From assembly GCA_017454375.1 (NCBI GenBank), contig JAFTDB010000029.1, forward strand, positions 1 to 37,505: a stretch of 37,505 nucleotides of DNA. Reading direction: 5' to 3'. Shown piece by piece: positions 15,968 through 24,688 of the stretch (positions are counted from its first letter, which is position 1; each line of letters starts with the position of its first letter). This stretch comes from Acholeplasmatales bacterium (GTDB lineage Bacteria; Bacillota_I; Bacilli_A; Acholeplasmatales; Anaeroplasmataceae). The notes beneath the pieces were generated by a model. That model saw only the letters and a list, made by a program, of their open reading frames with translations, was not told the DNA's origin and ran no database searches. A program made the position numbers and the translations under genes.

Positions 15968-17715
15968 TATTCGCCTCCATCATCGTTATCATCTTTTTCC
16001 TTTTCCTCTTTTTCTTTTGGCTCTTCCTTGTTCTTGTCTTTATCATCTTCAGACTCTTCTTTTTCTTTCTCTTCTTGCTGAGTCATCTTATCAAGATCAG
16101 GAAGATTATTAGGATTATCTAAGCTCATACCATCTTCAAATCGAATTAGGTTAACTTCATTATCAACTTGCTCATCATCCCATTCTGGATGAATTCGCCT
16201 AACTGCTTCGTATGTTGATGCGACTTTTTGGTTCTTAGCATTTCCCCAAGTAGTGATTTTCTTTTCAACACTGTCTTGAACATAATCATTGAATTCGATG
16301 TTAAGCTTTAAGTTGTTGAAGTTTAGATCCATCTTTTCGAATGCTTCTTGAATAGCTGAAGTGTTATGTTGGATCCAACTGTTCATTATCAACATTTGCG
16401 TAAAAACATCCTCCATAAATGGAACCCATAGTTTAAGCTTTCTAGAACGTGTTTCTAAAGTAACCTTATTGCGCTCTTGTTGGCTCTCAGCTGAGGAATT
16501 GATGCTTTCTAGTCCTGTTATACCTAACGCAAATGGACTCAAACCAGCGTTATTTATAGCTGTTGTTAAGTATGTACGATACTTAGCTAAATGCTCTTCA
16601 GTCTTATCCTTGATGAAGGTAGTCTCAATTTTGTCCTTTCCATCTTGATCAGGATCGCCTTTAATCTTGATATAGTTAGTTACAAAATCATCATCCAATA
16701 ATGTTGATGGATCATCCTTATCCCTAGGAATCATACTATCTGGAATATAACGGATAGTTTTGTTATCCCTAAGTTCTTGAACAATCATGCTATACACTTC
16801 ATCTAATGCATCGAAAGAATCGATTCCTCCTTCATAATCAGATGCACCATAAGGTGAATCAGGAAACTCATGCGAAGGCGTTAGATTAGGCTTGTCAAAT
16901 GCAAGCATACCTTTAAGCCCTTTATACACAAAGTCTTTTAGCTCTGCAGTATCTGGAAGAGTAGTCAATGCTACTTCCTTTTCCTTGTTGCCATCTAAGA
17001 CATATAACTTGTAAAGAATGCATGCATCACCTGATAGATCAGTTGTGTACCATTCATCCAAACGATACTCTTTTTGGTTTCTTGTGTAGTAGTAATGGAA
17101 TATGATTGCTTTTGTGATTCCACGTTCTTTAACAACCTCGGCATCTCGCACTGTTGCTACTTCAAGAATTGGATATGGTGTCAAACTAACATCATGGCTA
17201 AGCTTCAAAAATACATGTCCACTCCAGCTCTCGTTTTGTGCTGCATTTTCAAAGCGTTCATCTACATCGCATATGACTCTTAAATTATCGATGATCTCTT
17301 GTGCCTTTGCACTAGCTATTTCATCAATCTCTGAGCTCTTGTCTTTGTAAACACTAGCTGTGATCTTGTAACTAGATCCAAATAACACAGTAGCCATCTT
17401 ACGACTGATCAAACCAGGTAAACCAGTATGACACATTCTTACCTTGAATGGAGCTCTTCTCCAGAAGTAGTTAATTGAATCGACATCTACATATTTCGAT
17501 TTATATAGATCTCTGATATTAGCAGCTACACCTGTGTACCACACACGATATTCTTCGATTCTAGCTGTATAACCATCACTGCCACGCATTGCATCAGCAA
17601 ACGCGCCTTTTGGATTGAATCTGATAACACTGTCTTTTCTTTGAGCGATCATTAGTAAGTCGGCCTCCAATCTATTAAGTCTTTTGTTTGTAAAAAAATC
17701 TCTAATCTTACTCAT
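15967..17715 (-). CDS. Portal protein
   Basis: Dodecameric channel through which DNA enters and leaves the head. The 582-aa protein belongs to the large portal class of Bacillota phages (SPP1 gp6 type): N-terminal wing, central stem region, and a C-terminal tail of about 45 residues that is almost purely acidic and lysine-rich (EEKEKEESEDDKDKNKEE). ATG at 17715 is preferred (GGGAG ten bases upstream) over a TTG six bases earlier. It overlaps the large terminase gene and precedes the minor capsid gene, the standard order. Confidence 0.88.
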   Translation of the reverse strand: MSKIRDFFTNKRLNRLEADLLMIAQRKDSVIRFNPKGAFADAMRGSDGYTARIEEYRVWYTGVAANIRDLYKSKYVDVDSINYFWRRAPFKVRMCHTGLPGLISRKMATVLFGSSYKITASVYKDKSSEIDEIASAKAQEIIDNLRVICDVDERFENAAQNESWSGHVFLKLSHDVSLTPYPILEVATVRDAEVVKERGITKAIIFHYYYTRNQKEYRLDEWYTTDLSGDACILYKLYVLDGNKEKEVALTTLPDTAELKDFVYKGLKGMLAFDKPNLTPSHEFPDSPYGASDYEGGIDSFDALDEVYSMIVQELRDNKTIRYIPDSMIPRDKDDPSTLLDDDFVTNYIKIKGDPDQDGKDKIETTFIKDKTEEHLAKYRTYLTTAINNAGLSPFALGITGLESINSSAESQQERNKVTLETRSRKLKLWVPFMEDVFTQMLIMNSWIQHNTSAIQEAFEKMDLNFNNLKLNIEFNDYVQDSVEKKITTWGNAKNQKVASTYEAVRRIHPEWDDEQVDNEVNLIRFEDGMSLDNPNNLPDLDKMTQQEEKEKEESEDDKDKNKEEPKEKEEKEKDDNDDGGE

Positions 17716-19078
17716 AGCCAAATATCTCCCTATTAGCTCGTAGTAATTTTTTCATATGTCTTGTGAACGCATATTCGCTTGAGTCCATTACATCGTTTTG
17801 CCATTCGTTGTTGTCCTCTCTTTCTTGACCTTCTTTACCATCACTCCATTTAGCTATGCGATATGCATCGTAGATATTCCTTCCCTCTTCGGTATCGTTG
17901 AATTCTACTGCACCTCTTGATAGCAATATGATCATTGCATCTATACGTTCTTTTATTGTTGCTTTGTATGATGGTATTACATCTGGAAGTCCTAGCTGAG
18001 CAAACTCGCTTCTTATGTCCTGGATATAGTTTTCTTCTGCACTGTCTATCGCAATGTATTCAATTGACAAGTTTTTTGCTAAAGCTAATTGCACAAAGGC
18101 TTTTAGCTTGTCAGTTTTCTCACGATATCCACAGCTTTGGAAAGTCATCTTATCCAGAAAAGCCATTCGCTCATAGTTCTCTGTGAAACCAGCAAGAACA
18201 AATGAGTTCTTTGCCCTTGTGGCTCCAATGTCAACACCTATGCCAAAATGAGTGTATTCTCTGTAGTCTATTTGTCTTAGATGTAGATCGCGATTCATGT
18301 AGTCCAGGAATATTAGCTTTCCAGGAACACCACGCTCACCTAAGAATTTGATTGTATAATAGTAAGATCCTACTGGATAAATACTAGCTACACGGTCTAT
18401 CTTCTCCTGTGTCATAATAGGATTGTCCTTCATTGTCCAATGTTGGTACCACCAACCTTTTGTCTTTGGAGTCTTATCCATATCGGCTCTTATGCTTGCT
18501 GGAGCTTCTCCAACAATACGACACTTGTTGATATATTTAGTGTAGATAAAGTGTGTTGGCGCATCTCCATTAAGTGTCCATATCATCAATGGATTATCCA
18601 CTGAAGCTTGTCTTGCAAAACATTCATCAATGAACTGCTCTGATGCGATGTTAACTTCATCAACAAGAATTATGCCAATTGTCTTACCTAGTATTTTCTT
18701 CCACTTGTCCTGGTTAGTATATCCAGCAAGTATGATCTTCTTTACTTTTCGTGTCTTCTCTCCAGTATCTGGATTCACAACAAAGCTATTCACCTCAACA
18801 AAGTAACCTCCTATTGTGCCTTTACGCAAATGAGCTTCTTTATATAGGCGCAGTAATCCTAGATCAGATTCTAGGATATTATCTCGAATCGCATCTAGAT
18901 CTGCAGCTGCAATTAGATGCAACTCTTCTGAAGAGTTATGTAAGCTATCCATAAACTCCTCAATGGCTGTTACTGTCTTTGATGATCTAATGGTTCCTTC
19001 GTGAACATGCAGATGACATTTAGCTGACAAGCCAATGTGTCTTGCATCAAGCATCTTGGGCGTTACTGTCAACTTCAT
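17708..19078 (-). CDS. terL: Terminase large subunit
   Basis: ATP-driven packaging motor and nuclease. With the ATG at 19078 (AGAGG nine bases upstream) it has 456 aa. Residues 28-35 (GTIRSSKT) are the Walker A loop; GIILVDEVNIA is Walker B. The nuclease domain shows GVDIGATRAKNSF, AIDSAEENY and NDVMDSSEYAF with the expected acidic residues. Further ATGs up to 19105 lie inside the small subunit gene and lack spacing. The two terminase genes overlap by about 30 bases. Confidence 0.93.
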   Translation of the reverse strand: MKLTVTPKMLDARHIGLSAKCHLHVHEGTIRSSKTVTAIEEFMDSLHNSSEELHLIAAADLDAIRDNILESDLGLLRLYKEAHLRKGTIGGYFVEVNSFVVNPDTGEKTRKVKKIILAGYTNQDKWKKILGKTIGIILVDEVNIASEQFIDECFARQASVDNPLMIWTLNGDAPTHFIYTKYINKCRIVGEAPASIRADMDKTPKTKGWWYQHWTMKDNPIMTQEKIDRVASIYPVGSYYYTIKFLGERGVPGKLIFLDYMNRDLHLRQIDYREYTHFGIGVDIGATRAKNSFVLAGFTENYERMAFLDKMTFQSCGYREKTDKLKAFVQLALAKNLSIEYIAIDSAEENYIQDIRSEFAQLGLPDVIPSYKATIKERIDAMIILLSRGAVEFNDTEEGRNIYDAYRIAKWSDGKEGQEREDNNEWQNDVMDSSEYAFTRHMKKLLRANREIFGYE

Positions 19079-19664
19079 CTTGTTCATCCTCTGGATCATC
19101 ATCAAATCCTACAACCTTATGAGCTTTTAAAGCTTCAAGTGTTGCACCGTGAATATCTATGTTGTCTTCTTCATTATTATCCACAAAGCTATTTTGATTT
19201 TTAGCTTTGATATTGATCAGCTTAGCTTCAAAGTCTTTTTGTACTTTCATAAAACTATTAATGCACTGTTGCACTGTCTGTGCAGAAGGAGCAGTCTTTA
19301 CAACAACAGCTTTAGATGTACCTGGTCCAGTTCCTTCAAGGACTACATGTTCATCAATACATTTCATCGAAGCTATATCTCTAATTTTTTCATACATCAT
19401 GTTCATGTCTGGCATAAACATTTCATTAACGCACGCAGCAACATTAGGTTTACGGAATATCAAGCCTCTTCCGTACTCTTCGTTACGGCCAATATTTCTC
19501 GATACCTCAGAATAAGTAGGTGTACGACCAGTTGATATTATTCGAAGCATTTCCGTAATAAACATCTTTGGCCCAGCACCTTTAATATCGTATTTTTTAA
19601 GGAGCTCGCATAACCTAGATTCAGTTATGGCATCAAACTCCTTTTGTTTGATTTCCTCGCTCAT
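19047..19664 (-). CDS. terS: Terminase small subunit (putative)
   Basis: 205-aa protein directly upstream of terL at the head of the late operon. N-terminal helical part (about 1-75) could hold the DNA-binding HTH (TPTYSEVSRNIGRNEEYGRGLIF); the C-terminal is acidic (DDDPEDEQDEVDSNAQDA). A GAGGT lies just before the start. Called by position plus helical, HTH-like start; similarity to known small terminases is not obvious by eye. Confidence 0.7.
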   Translation of the reverse strand: MSEEIKQKEFDAITESRLCELLKKYDIKGAGPKMFITEMLRIISTGRTPTYSEVSRNIGRNEEYGRGLIFRKPNVAACVNEMFMPDMNMMYEKIRDIASMKCIDEHVVLEGTGPGTSKAVVVKTAPSAQTVQQCINSFMKVQKDFEAKLINIKAKNQNSFVDNNEEDNIDIHGATLEALKAHKVVGFDDDPEDEQDEVDSNAQDA

Positions 19665-19724
19665 TCATACCTCACTACCTCATGCGTGCGTGCTTGTTGT
19701 ATTTCGTTTGGTGATTTTGAGTAG

Positions 19725-19759
19725 AAAAAAGGCAGCCATGCGGGGGCGCACAACTGCCT
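19725..19759 (-). terminator. Rho-independent terminator at the end of the early operon
   Basis: In the leftward transcript, AGGCAG pairs with CTGCCT, with an inner TGCG/CGCA helix, followed directly by six U. It lies between the late-regulator gene and the small terminase gene, so it separates early from late transcription. Confidence 0.88.
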
Positions 19760-19797
19760 AAATTTCAATGGCACCCAAATTCCACGCCAATAGTGTA

Positions 19798-20211
19798 CTA
19801 AATTAAATGGCTCATTTGGGGCTCATCTTTATTTTTTTTATTGAAATTTGCATTGATTCTTTTTATCTGAGCATAGCTATAATGCATTATGTTTGCACAA
19901 TCACGCAAAGTTAACTGTTTTACATAGTGATAGTAAAATAATTTAAATTCTTTATCATCTTGACAAGTTCTAGACAATTTTTCTATCTCTTCATCAAGTC
20001 TGTCCTTTTCTTCCTCCAAACATTTTACCAATTCCTTTTGCTGATCTAACTCGATTCTTAGTTCTTCAATTTCTAAAGAAACTTCAAACTTATCTTCTCG
20101 TTTTTCTAAAAGATTGTTCAGCTTGATCTGATAAGTATACATGTTGCTCCTTTCAGTCAAAAGAAGACCTTTAATTCTTGTATAGCTTTTAATTAGACTC
20201 AGTTTGCTCAT
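19798..20211 (-). CDS. Sigma-region-4-like late transcription regulator (137 aa)
   Basis: The C-terminal 50 residues (FKLFYYHYVKQLTLRDCANIMHYSYAQIKRINANF) look like a sigma-70 region 4 helix-turn-helix, as in ArpU/RinA-type late activators. A central coiled coil spans about residues 45-85. ATG at 20211 has AGGAG eight bases upstream. It is the last gene before the early terminator and directly precedes the terminase genes, the usual site of the late-gene activator. It overlaps the helicase gene by 23 bases. Confidence 0.75.
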   Translation of the reverse strand: MSKLSLIKSYTRIKGLLLTERSNMYTYQIKLNNLLEKREDKFEVSLEIEELRIELDQQKELVKCLEEEKDRLDEEIEKLSRTCQDDKEFKLFYYHYVKQLTLRDCANIMHYSYAQIKRINANFNKKNKDEPQMSHLI

Positions 20212-21577
20212 ATTTCTTTCTCCTTGCAATAATCGCATCCTTCACATCTTCCTGAGATACTTTCTTTTCTCTCAGTCTCTTCATAATCTCTTCATCAATT
20301 GTATCAGTTGCTATCAGATGATGTACAACAGTTGGATAGACTTGCCCACTTCGATGAAGTCTTGCATTAGCTTGTTCATAAAGTTCCAAAGACCAGGTTA
20401 ACCCATACCAGATAATTATATGTCCTCCAAACTGAAGATTAAGACCATGACCAGTAGAAGCTGGATGAGCTAAAAGAACATGTATTCTTCCTTGATTCCA
20501 ATCAAACACATCCTTTTCATCTTGAAGTACTCTTACATCTAGACCGTGTAATGTGTCCTGTATAATCTTTAGATCTTCCTTGAACCAATAAAACACAAGA
20601 ACTGATTTATCATTCATTTCATCTGATCCTAACATTTCTAACAGTTTATCAGCTTTACAATAGCCACCAATTCTCAAAGTTTTATCTCCATCATACGCAA
20701 AACCATTAGCAAGCTGCATAAGCTTACCAGAAAGAACTCCAGCTGATCCAGCAGTAATCGTATCTTCATCGATTGTTGTAAGATAGTTAGATTCCATTTC
20801 ATCATAAAACTTTCTTCCTTCTTTAGTTAGTTCTATTGAAATTTCATTATAAATGATATCTGGAATATCAAGATTTCCTTTAGCTCGTAGAACATAACTA
20901 ACATCAGATATTGAATCATAGATTTCGTTTTCTACTCCATCTTTCATCTTCCACGAATGAATATATGGATTTTGAATCATATATCTTTGCCTAAAAGCAG
21001 TTATATTTTTTCCAAGTCTTTTACCCCCATCGATTAAATATATTTGACTCCAAATATCTTGTAATCCATTTGGAGTAGGTGTTCCAGAAAGAAGAACCAT
21101 TCTTTCAGTAGCATTTACAATCCTTTTTAATGCTTTAAATCTTTCGCTAGTTGGATTTTTAATTGTACTTGATTCATCTATGACCACCATATCAAAAGGC
21201 CATCTATTAAGTCGATGATCTCGAATCCAGTTTATAAGCCAAACTATATTATCGATGTTTATGATAAAAATATTATGCATACATAAATCTTGAAGTCTTC
21301 CCTGTCTAGCTAAGGCACTAACAGTTAGATCAGCAACACTTAAGAATTTTAAGTGATCCCATTTTTTAATTTCTTCGGGCCACGTTATCTGAGCTACACG
21401 TTTTGGAGCAATGATTAAAGTTTTTCGAATTGAGAATTTATTACACATTAGATCCTCAATAGCTGTTAAAGTAGCTACAGTCTTTCCAAGTCCCATTTCT
21501 AAAACGATCAAACACCTCTTTGTGTTTAGAATCATCTCAGTTGTCTTGTTCTGATATGGTCTTGGAATGTACTTCAT
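20189..21577 (-). CDS. SNF2-like superfamily 2 helicase (462 aa)
   Basis: ATP-dependent DNA translocase. Motif I is LEMGLGKTVATL (about residue 30), motif II is VVIDESSTIKN, motif III is LLSGTPTPNG, and motif VI is QANARLHRSGQ; the order and lengths are complete. The gene belongs to the phage replication set and overlaps the VRR-NUC gene by 41 bases, suggesting joint action on replication or recombination intermediates. AAGGA lies before the ATG. Confidence 0.93.
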   Translation of the reverse strand: MKYIPRPYQNKTTEMILNTKRCLIVLEMGLGKTVATLTAIEDLMCNKFSIRKTLIIAPKRVAQITWPEEIKKWDHLKFLSVADLTVSALARQGRLQDLCMHNIFIINIDNIVWLINWIRDHRLNRWPFDMVVIDESSTIKNPTSERFKALKRIVNATERMVLLSGTPTPNGLQDIWSQIYLIDGGKRLGKNITAFRQRYMIQNPYIHSWKMKDGVENEIYDSISDVSYVLRAKGNLDIPDIIYNEISIELTKEGRKFYDEMESNYLTTIDEDTITAGSAGVLSGKLMQLANGFAYDGDKTLRIGGYCKADKLLEMLGSDEMNDKSVLVFYWFKEDLKIIQDTLHGLDVRVLQDEKDVFDWNQGRIHVLLAHPASTGHGLNLQFGGHIIIWYGLTWSLELYEQANARLHRSGQVYPTVVHHLIATDTIDEEIMKRLREKKVSQEDVKDAIIARRKKYEQTESN

Positions 21578-21863
21578 TTAGTTCATCCTTTAAGAAATCT
21601 ACAAACTTCACAACATCAGCATAGGTAAAAACTGAAAAGACTCTTCCTCCGAGATCTTTAATCTCGTTATGTCGATATTTTTGCAGTTCTCTTAGCTTTC
21701 CTTTTTCTTGCTTTGTTTCAACAAAATAAACTTTTCCTCCTGGAAGGATTACTATCCTATCAGGAACACCATTGCTGCCGGGACTTATAAACTTGTAGCA
21801 CTTGCCTTTGAGGATTTTTTCTACCCTTGTTTTTAGATAAAATTCTATATTCTTTTCTAACAT
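21537..21863 (-). CDS. VRR-NUC domain nuclease (108 aa)
   Basis: Small PD-(D/E)XK nuclease of the VRR-NUC family. Residues 29-60 show GSNGVPDRIVILPGG followed by VYFVETKQEKGKL: the Asp of the first motif and the ExK triad of the second. It is a standard neighbour of the SNF2-like helicase in Bacillota phages and probably cuts branched DNA during replication or packaging. AAGGAG is 7 bases before ATG. The gene begins next to the putative origin. Confidence 0.92.
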   Translation of the reverse strand: MLEKNIEFYLKTRVEKILKGKCYKFISPGSNGVPDRIVILPGGKVYFVETKQEKGKLRELQKYRHNEIKDLGGRVFSVFTYADVVKFVDFLKDELNEVHSKTISEQDN

Positions 21864-21879
21864 TTCATTACTCCTTTTT

Positions 21880-22222
21880 TGTAGCTTGTAAACCGAGTAT
21901 ACCGGTAAACCGCTTTTGTATATATACTTATTTATTAGATTAGGCGTTTTTTAGGTAATTTAGGTAATTTAGGTGATTATTATAAATTACCTAATAATGC
22001 CTAATTAGTGTTTTTATAGTCTATTATATAAAATGAGTTTACATAGTTTACAAATTTACATTTATATAATATTTATACTATTTTACTAAAATAAATATAG
22101 TCAATAATATAAAAATGGATATGATTAAGCAAAAATTTTGTAAACCGAGTTTTGTAAACCGAGTAAAGCCCTTCGGTTTACAGTTTACAAGGCTGTAAAC
22201 CGTAAACTTTGTAAACTCATAA
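21880..22222. other. Iteron-rich region, putative replication origin
   Basis: 343 bases without a convincing gene. It holds 11 copies of GTAAAC in either orientation: forward at 21888, 21905, 22140, 22154, 22195, 22202 and 22211; inverted at 22037, 22046, 22176 and 22183. Three are exact GTAAACCGAGT. Between the two clusters lies a very AT-rich stretch with three tandem TTAGGTRATT-like units (about 21950-21976) and inverted TAAATTACCTA and GCCTAA parts. It abuts the primase-helicase gene. Iterons plus an AT-rich unwinding region suggest an origin; a promoter or operator array is the alternative. A 60-codon frame here (22078-22260) is judged spurious. Confidence 0.65.
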
Positions 22223-24679
22223 CTATTTAGTAATTCTCTTCCAACATTTTTGAGTTCCATAAGGTGTTCTAGCAGTAGTTCCTCTTGACCATTCTTTGTT
22301 ATTGTTCATAAGGTCCGCTATCTCACGACTCAAGACAAAGTCATTGGATCCATGATTGCCAACAAGTAAGTTACCAAGCTCCTTTTTAATCTCAATTATA
22401 GATATTATTTTTCGCTTGTTACCTTCGACACCGACCTCAATTAATTCGGTATCTTCGTTCATTACTGATTGAATATAGTCCTTTCTTTGCCCTGGATTCT
22501 TTAGATCCCAATTTGCTGGAAGATCTATATCAAGGTATTTTTCGATTATACCTAAGTTTTCTGAAACTAGTTGATGCGAATCAGCTTCATTAACCCAGTC
22601 TTTTCTAGCTTCATGACTAAGTTCCATAATACTATCAGCTTCGTTTGTATTGTTGTAGATGAACATAACTTCCGCCCATACTTGATCTACAACAGCTTGT
22701 GTGAAGCTACTCCAGACATTAAGTTCTCCAGGTTTATCTTTAGCTTCATAACTTGTCTTACAGTCAACAGGCCAGAATCTTCTCGCTCCTGTAGGATCAT
22801 TTAAGAAATCTTTCTCATTAGTAGTACCTATAAATATACATGTTCTAGGCGTGTCAGTCGTGTTCCTAGCATAAGCTTTTCTATAGGTGTCAACTTGTTT
22901 TGAAATAAAATTCTTTAATGTGTCTCTATCAGCTTTACGAAGACCAGCTAGTTCTCCACACTCCATGATCCATACACCTTCTAAGGCTTCGAATGATTCT
23001 TTGCCTCGAATATCTGATAAGGTATCGGAGAACCATTGCATACCAAGTTTTTTCCAAAGCATAGACTTACCTATTCCTTGATCACCAGTCAGTACTAGCA
23101 TCTGATCAAACTTGCATCCTGGTTCATACAGTCTTTTAACTGCAGCAAGAAGAGTCTTCCTAGTAACCTCTTTGGTATACACACTGTTTGTTGCTCCTAG
23201 ATAGTCGATTAATAATGTATCAACTCTAGGAGTTCCATCCCATTCTAGCTTCTCTAAGTACTCTTTTATAGGATGGTAGTTATGATTATTACAATACTTA
23301 TTAAATGCATCCTGGATCTTATTTGAGCCCTCAATTCCGTAAGTAACTTCGATATAGTGTCTTAAGCAGCTATCATCGGCATCATCCCAGAAAATAGAAG
23401 ATCCACGCTTCCACGGAGCTTTATTAACTTCGAAACGATTTCTAAATAGATTCTTTCTTCCTAATTCTTTGAGATTAGGATCGTGCTCCATAATTTGATA
23501 GAAGTTATCAATACAAGATTTTAATTCACCAGTATTCTTATTAGCTATTGTAAGCTGTGTTACCCAGGAATCATCAGTTGATTCGACTTTATCAAATTCA
23601 TCGATACTCATAGATTTCTTGCTATTTATGTTTTCCACAACCATAGCTTCTTTAATCTCTGGTATTTCGGAGATGAATTCATTCATAGCTTTGAAGCTAG
23701 GTAGTTTATTGACTGGAGTATCTTCCTTAGCTTCTTTATCAAGTTCACCAAATTTGTGAACTCTTAAAAGATCGTATGCATTAACTAGCTTCATAGAAAC
23801 TGGATCTGTAGAATGATGCGAATATAAGAAGAGGTCATTATAAACAACAGCTCCTCCAGATGTAGATCCTAAGGCATATGAATATCTACCGTTAATATCA
23901 GTTGGAATATAAATATCTGATAACCAGTTATTGATAACATCACTAACTGTATAATTTCTACAGAAGCAACCAATCAATCCTGGTTTATTTGTTGGATCTT
24001 CTTGCTTGTCTGCAGTAGCTCGAATTGATTCAGCTGATACCCTACTTGAGTAACACCAACTAGTTATGTCAGTCCAGTCATGATATTTATTCTTAAGTAC
24101 ATCATCAACATCAAGCCAAGTTTCGCTTGGGCCCACAGTGTAAAGATATTCTGCATCAGAACTAGTGGAAGGCCAATACATTAATCGCTCAGCCTGGAAA
24201 GTGGTATCATCAAACCAGTCGATATCAATTAAAGATGCAACATATCTTCCTACAGCTTCATATTCATCAACTTTACAGCTTCTGGATAGAGGTATAACAA
24301 GTCTCACTCTTGGGGATTGTTGTTTATGTTTGTGTGTTGAGTATACAAGATAAGCAAAATCTAGCTTGATTTCTAGATTAAATAACAGTTCAGAAGAAGG
24401 AACATTTACACTGTCTAGATCTAAAGTTAATAGATCACGATAGTTTACATATCCTTTTCTACGTTTGCCTTCTTTAAGTTCTCCGCCAACAAAACCACCA
24501 ATGTCCTTTATTTCATCCTGCTTAGACTTTGCAAGTGATAGATATTCTTGCATAGTTTCTCTTGTTCTCGTTGTCTCAGCAAGTTTTTGGCATAAAATAT
24601 CCCAATTACATTTAGTGTTCTTCCATTTGGTATCTTTTCTCGAAATACCTCTTGCAATAACTAATTCTCTAACATTCAT
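22223..24679 (-). CDS. VirE-type primase-helicase (818 aa)
   Basis: Replication protein combining an N-terminal primase-like part (about residues 1-330, with LLTLDLD and IDWFDDTTFQAERLMYWPS) and a C-terminal virulence-associated E (VapE) superfamily 3-like ATPase. Walker A is LTGDQGIGKSMLW (about residue 530), followed by GVWIMECGEL and FIGTTNEKDFLNDPTGARRFWPV. The start at 24679 is preferred (AGGTG upstream) over a GTG nine bases earlier. It replaces DnaB/DnaG in this phage type and lies beside the iteron region on which it probably acts. Confidence 0.93.
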   Translation of the reverse strand: MNVRELVIARGISRKDTKWKNTKCNWDILCQKLAETTRTRETMQEYLSLAKSKQDEIKDIGGFVGGELKEGKRRKGYVNYRDLLTLDLDSVNVPSSELLFNLEIKLDFAYLVYSTHKHKQQSPRVRLVIPLSRSCKVDEYEAVGRYVASLIDIDWFDDTTFQAERLMYWPSTSSDAEYLYTVGPSETWLDVDDVLKNKYHDWTDITSWCYSSRVSAESIRATADKQEDPTNKPGLIGCFCRNYTVSDVINNWLSDIYIPTDINGRYSYALGSTSGGAVVYNDLFLYSHHSTDPVSMKLVNAYDLLRVHKFGELDKEAKEDTPVNKLPSFKAMNEFISEIPEIKEAMVVENINSKKSMSIDEFDKVESTDDSWVTQLTIANKNTGELKSCIDNFYQIMEHDPNLKELGRKNLFRNRFEVNKAPWKRGSSIFWDDADDSCLRHYIEVTYGIEGSNKIQDAFNKYCNNHNYHPIKEYLEKLEWDGTPRVDTLLIDYLGATNSVYTKEVTRKTLLAAVKRLYEPGCKFDQMLVLTGDQGIGKSMLWKKLGMQWFSDTLSDIRGKESFEALEGVWIMECGELAGLRKADRDTLKNFISKQVDTYRKAYARNTTDTPRTCIFIGTTNEKDFLNDPTGARRFWPVDCKTSYEAKDKPGELNVWSSFTQAVVDQVWAEVMFIYNNTNEADSIMELSHEARKDWVNEADSHQLVSENLGIIEKYLDIDLPANWDLKNPGQRKDYIQSVMNEDTELIEVGVEGNKRKIISIIEIKKELGNLLVGNHGSNDFVLSREIADLMNNNKEWSRGTTARTPYGTQKCWKRITK

Positions 24680-24688
24680 ATCTATCAC

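Noticed and set aside
21950..22010. CRISPR-like repeat array
   Set aside because: Units are short (6-13 bases), mixed in orientation and without uniform spacers; they fit iterons.
22078..22260. 60-codon frame with a C-terminal hydrophobic stretch
   Set aside because: It consists largely of the iteron region, overlaps the end of the primase-helicase gene and has no SD at its start.
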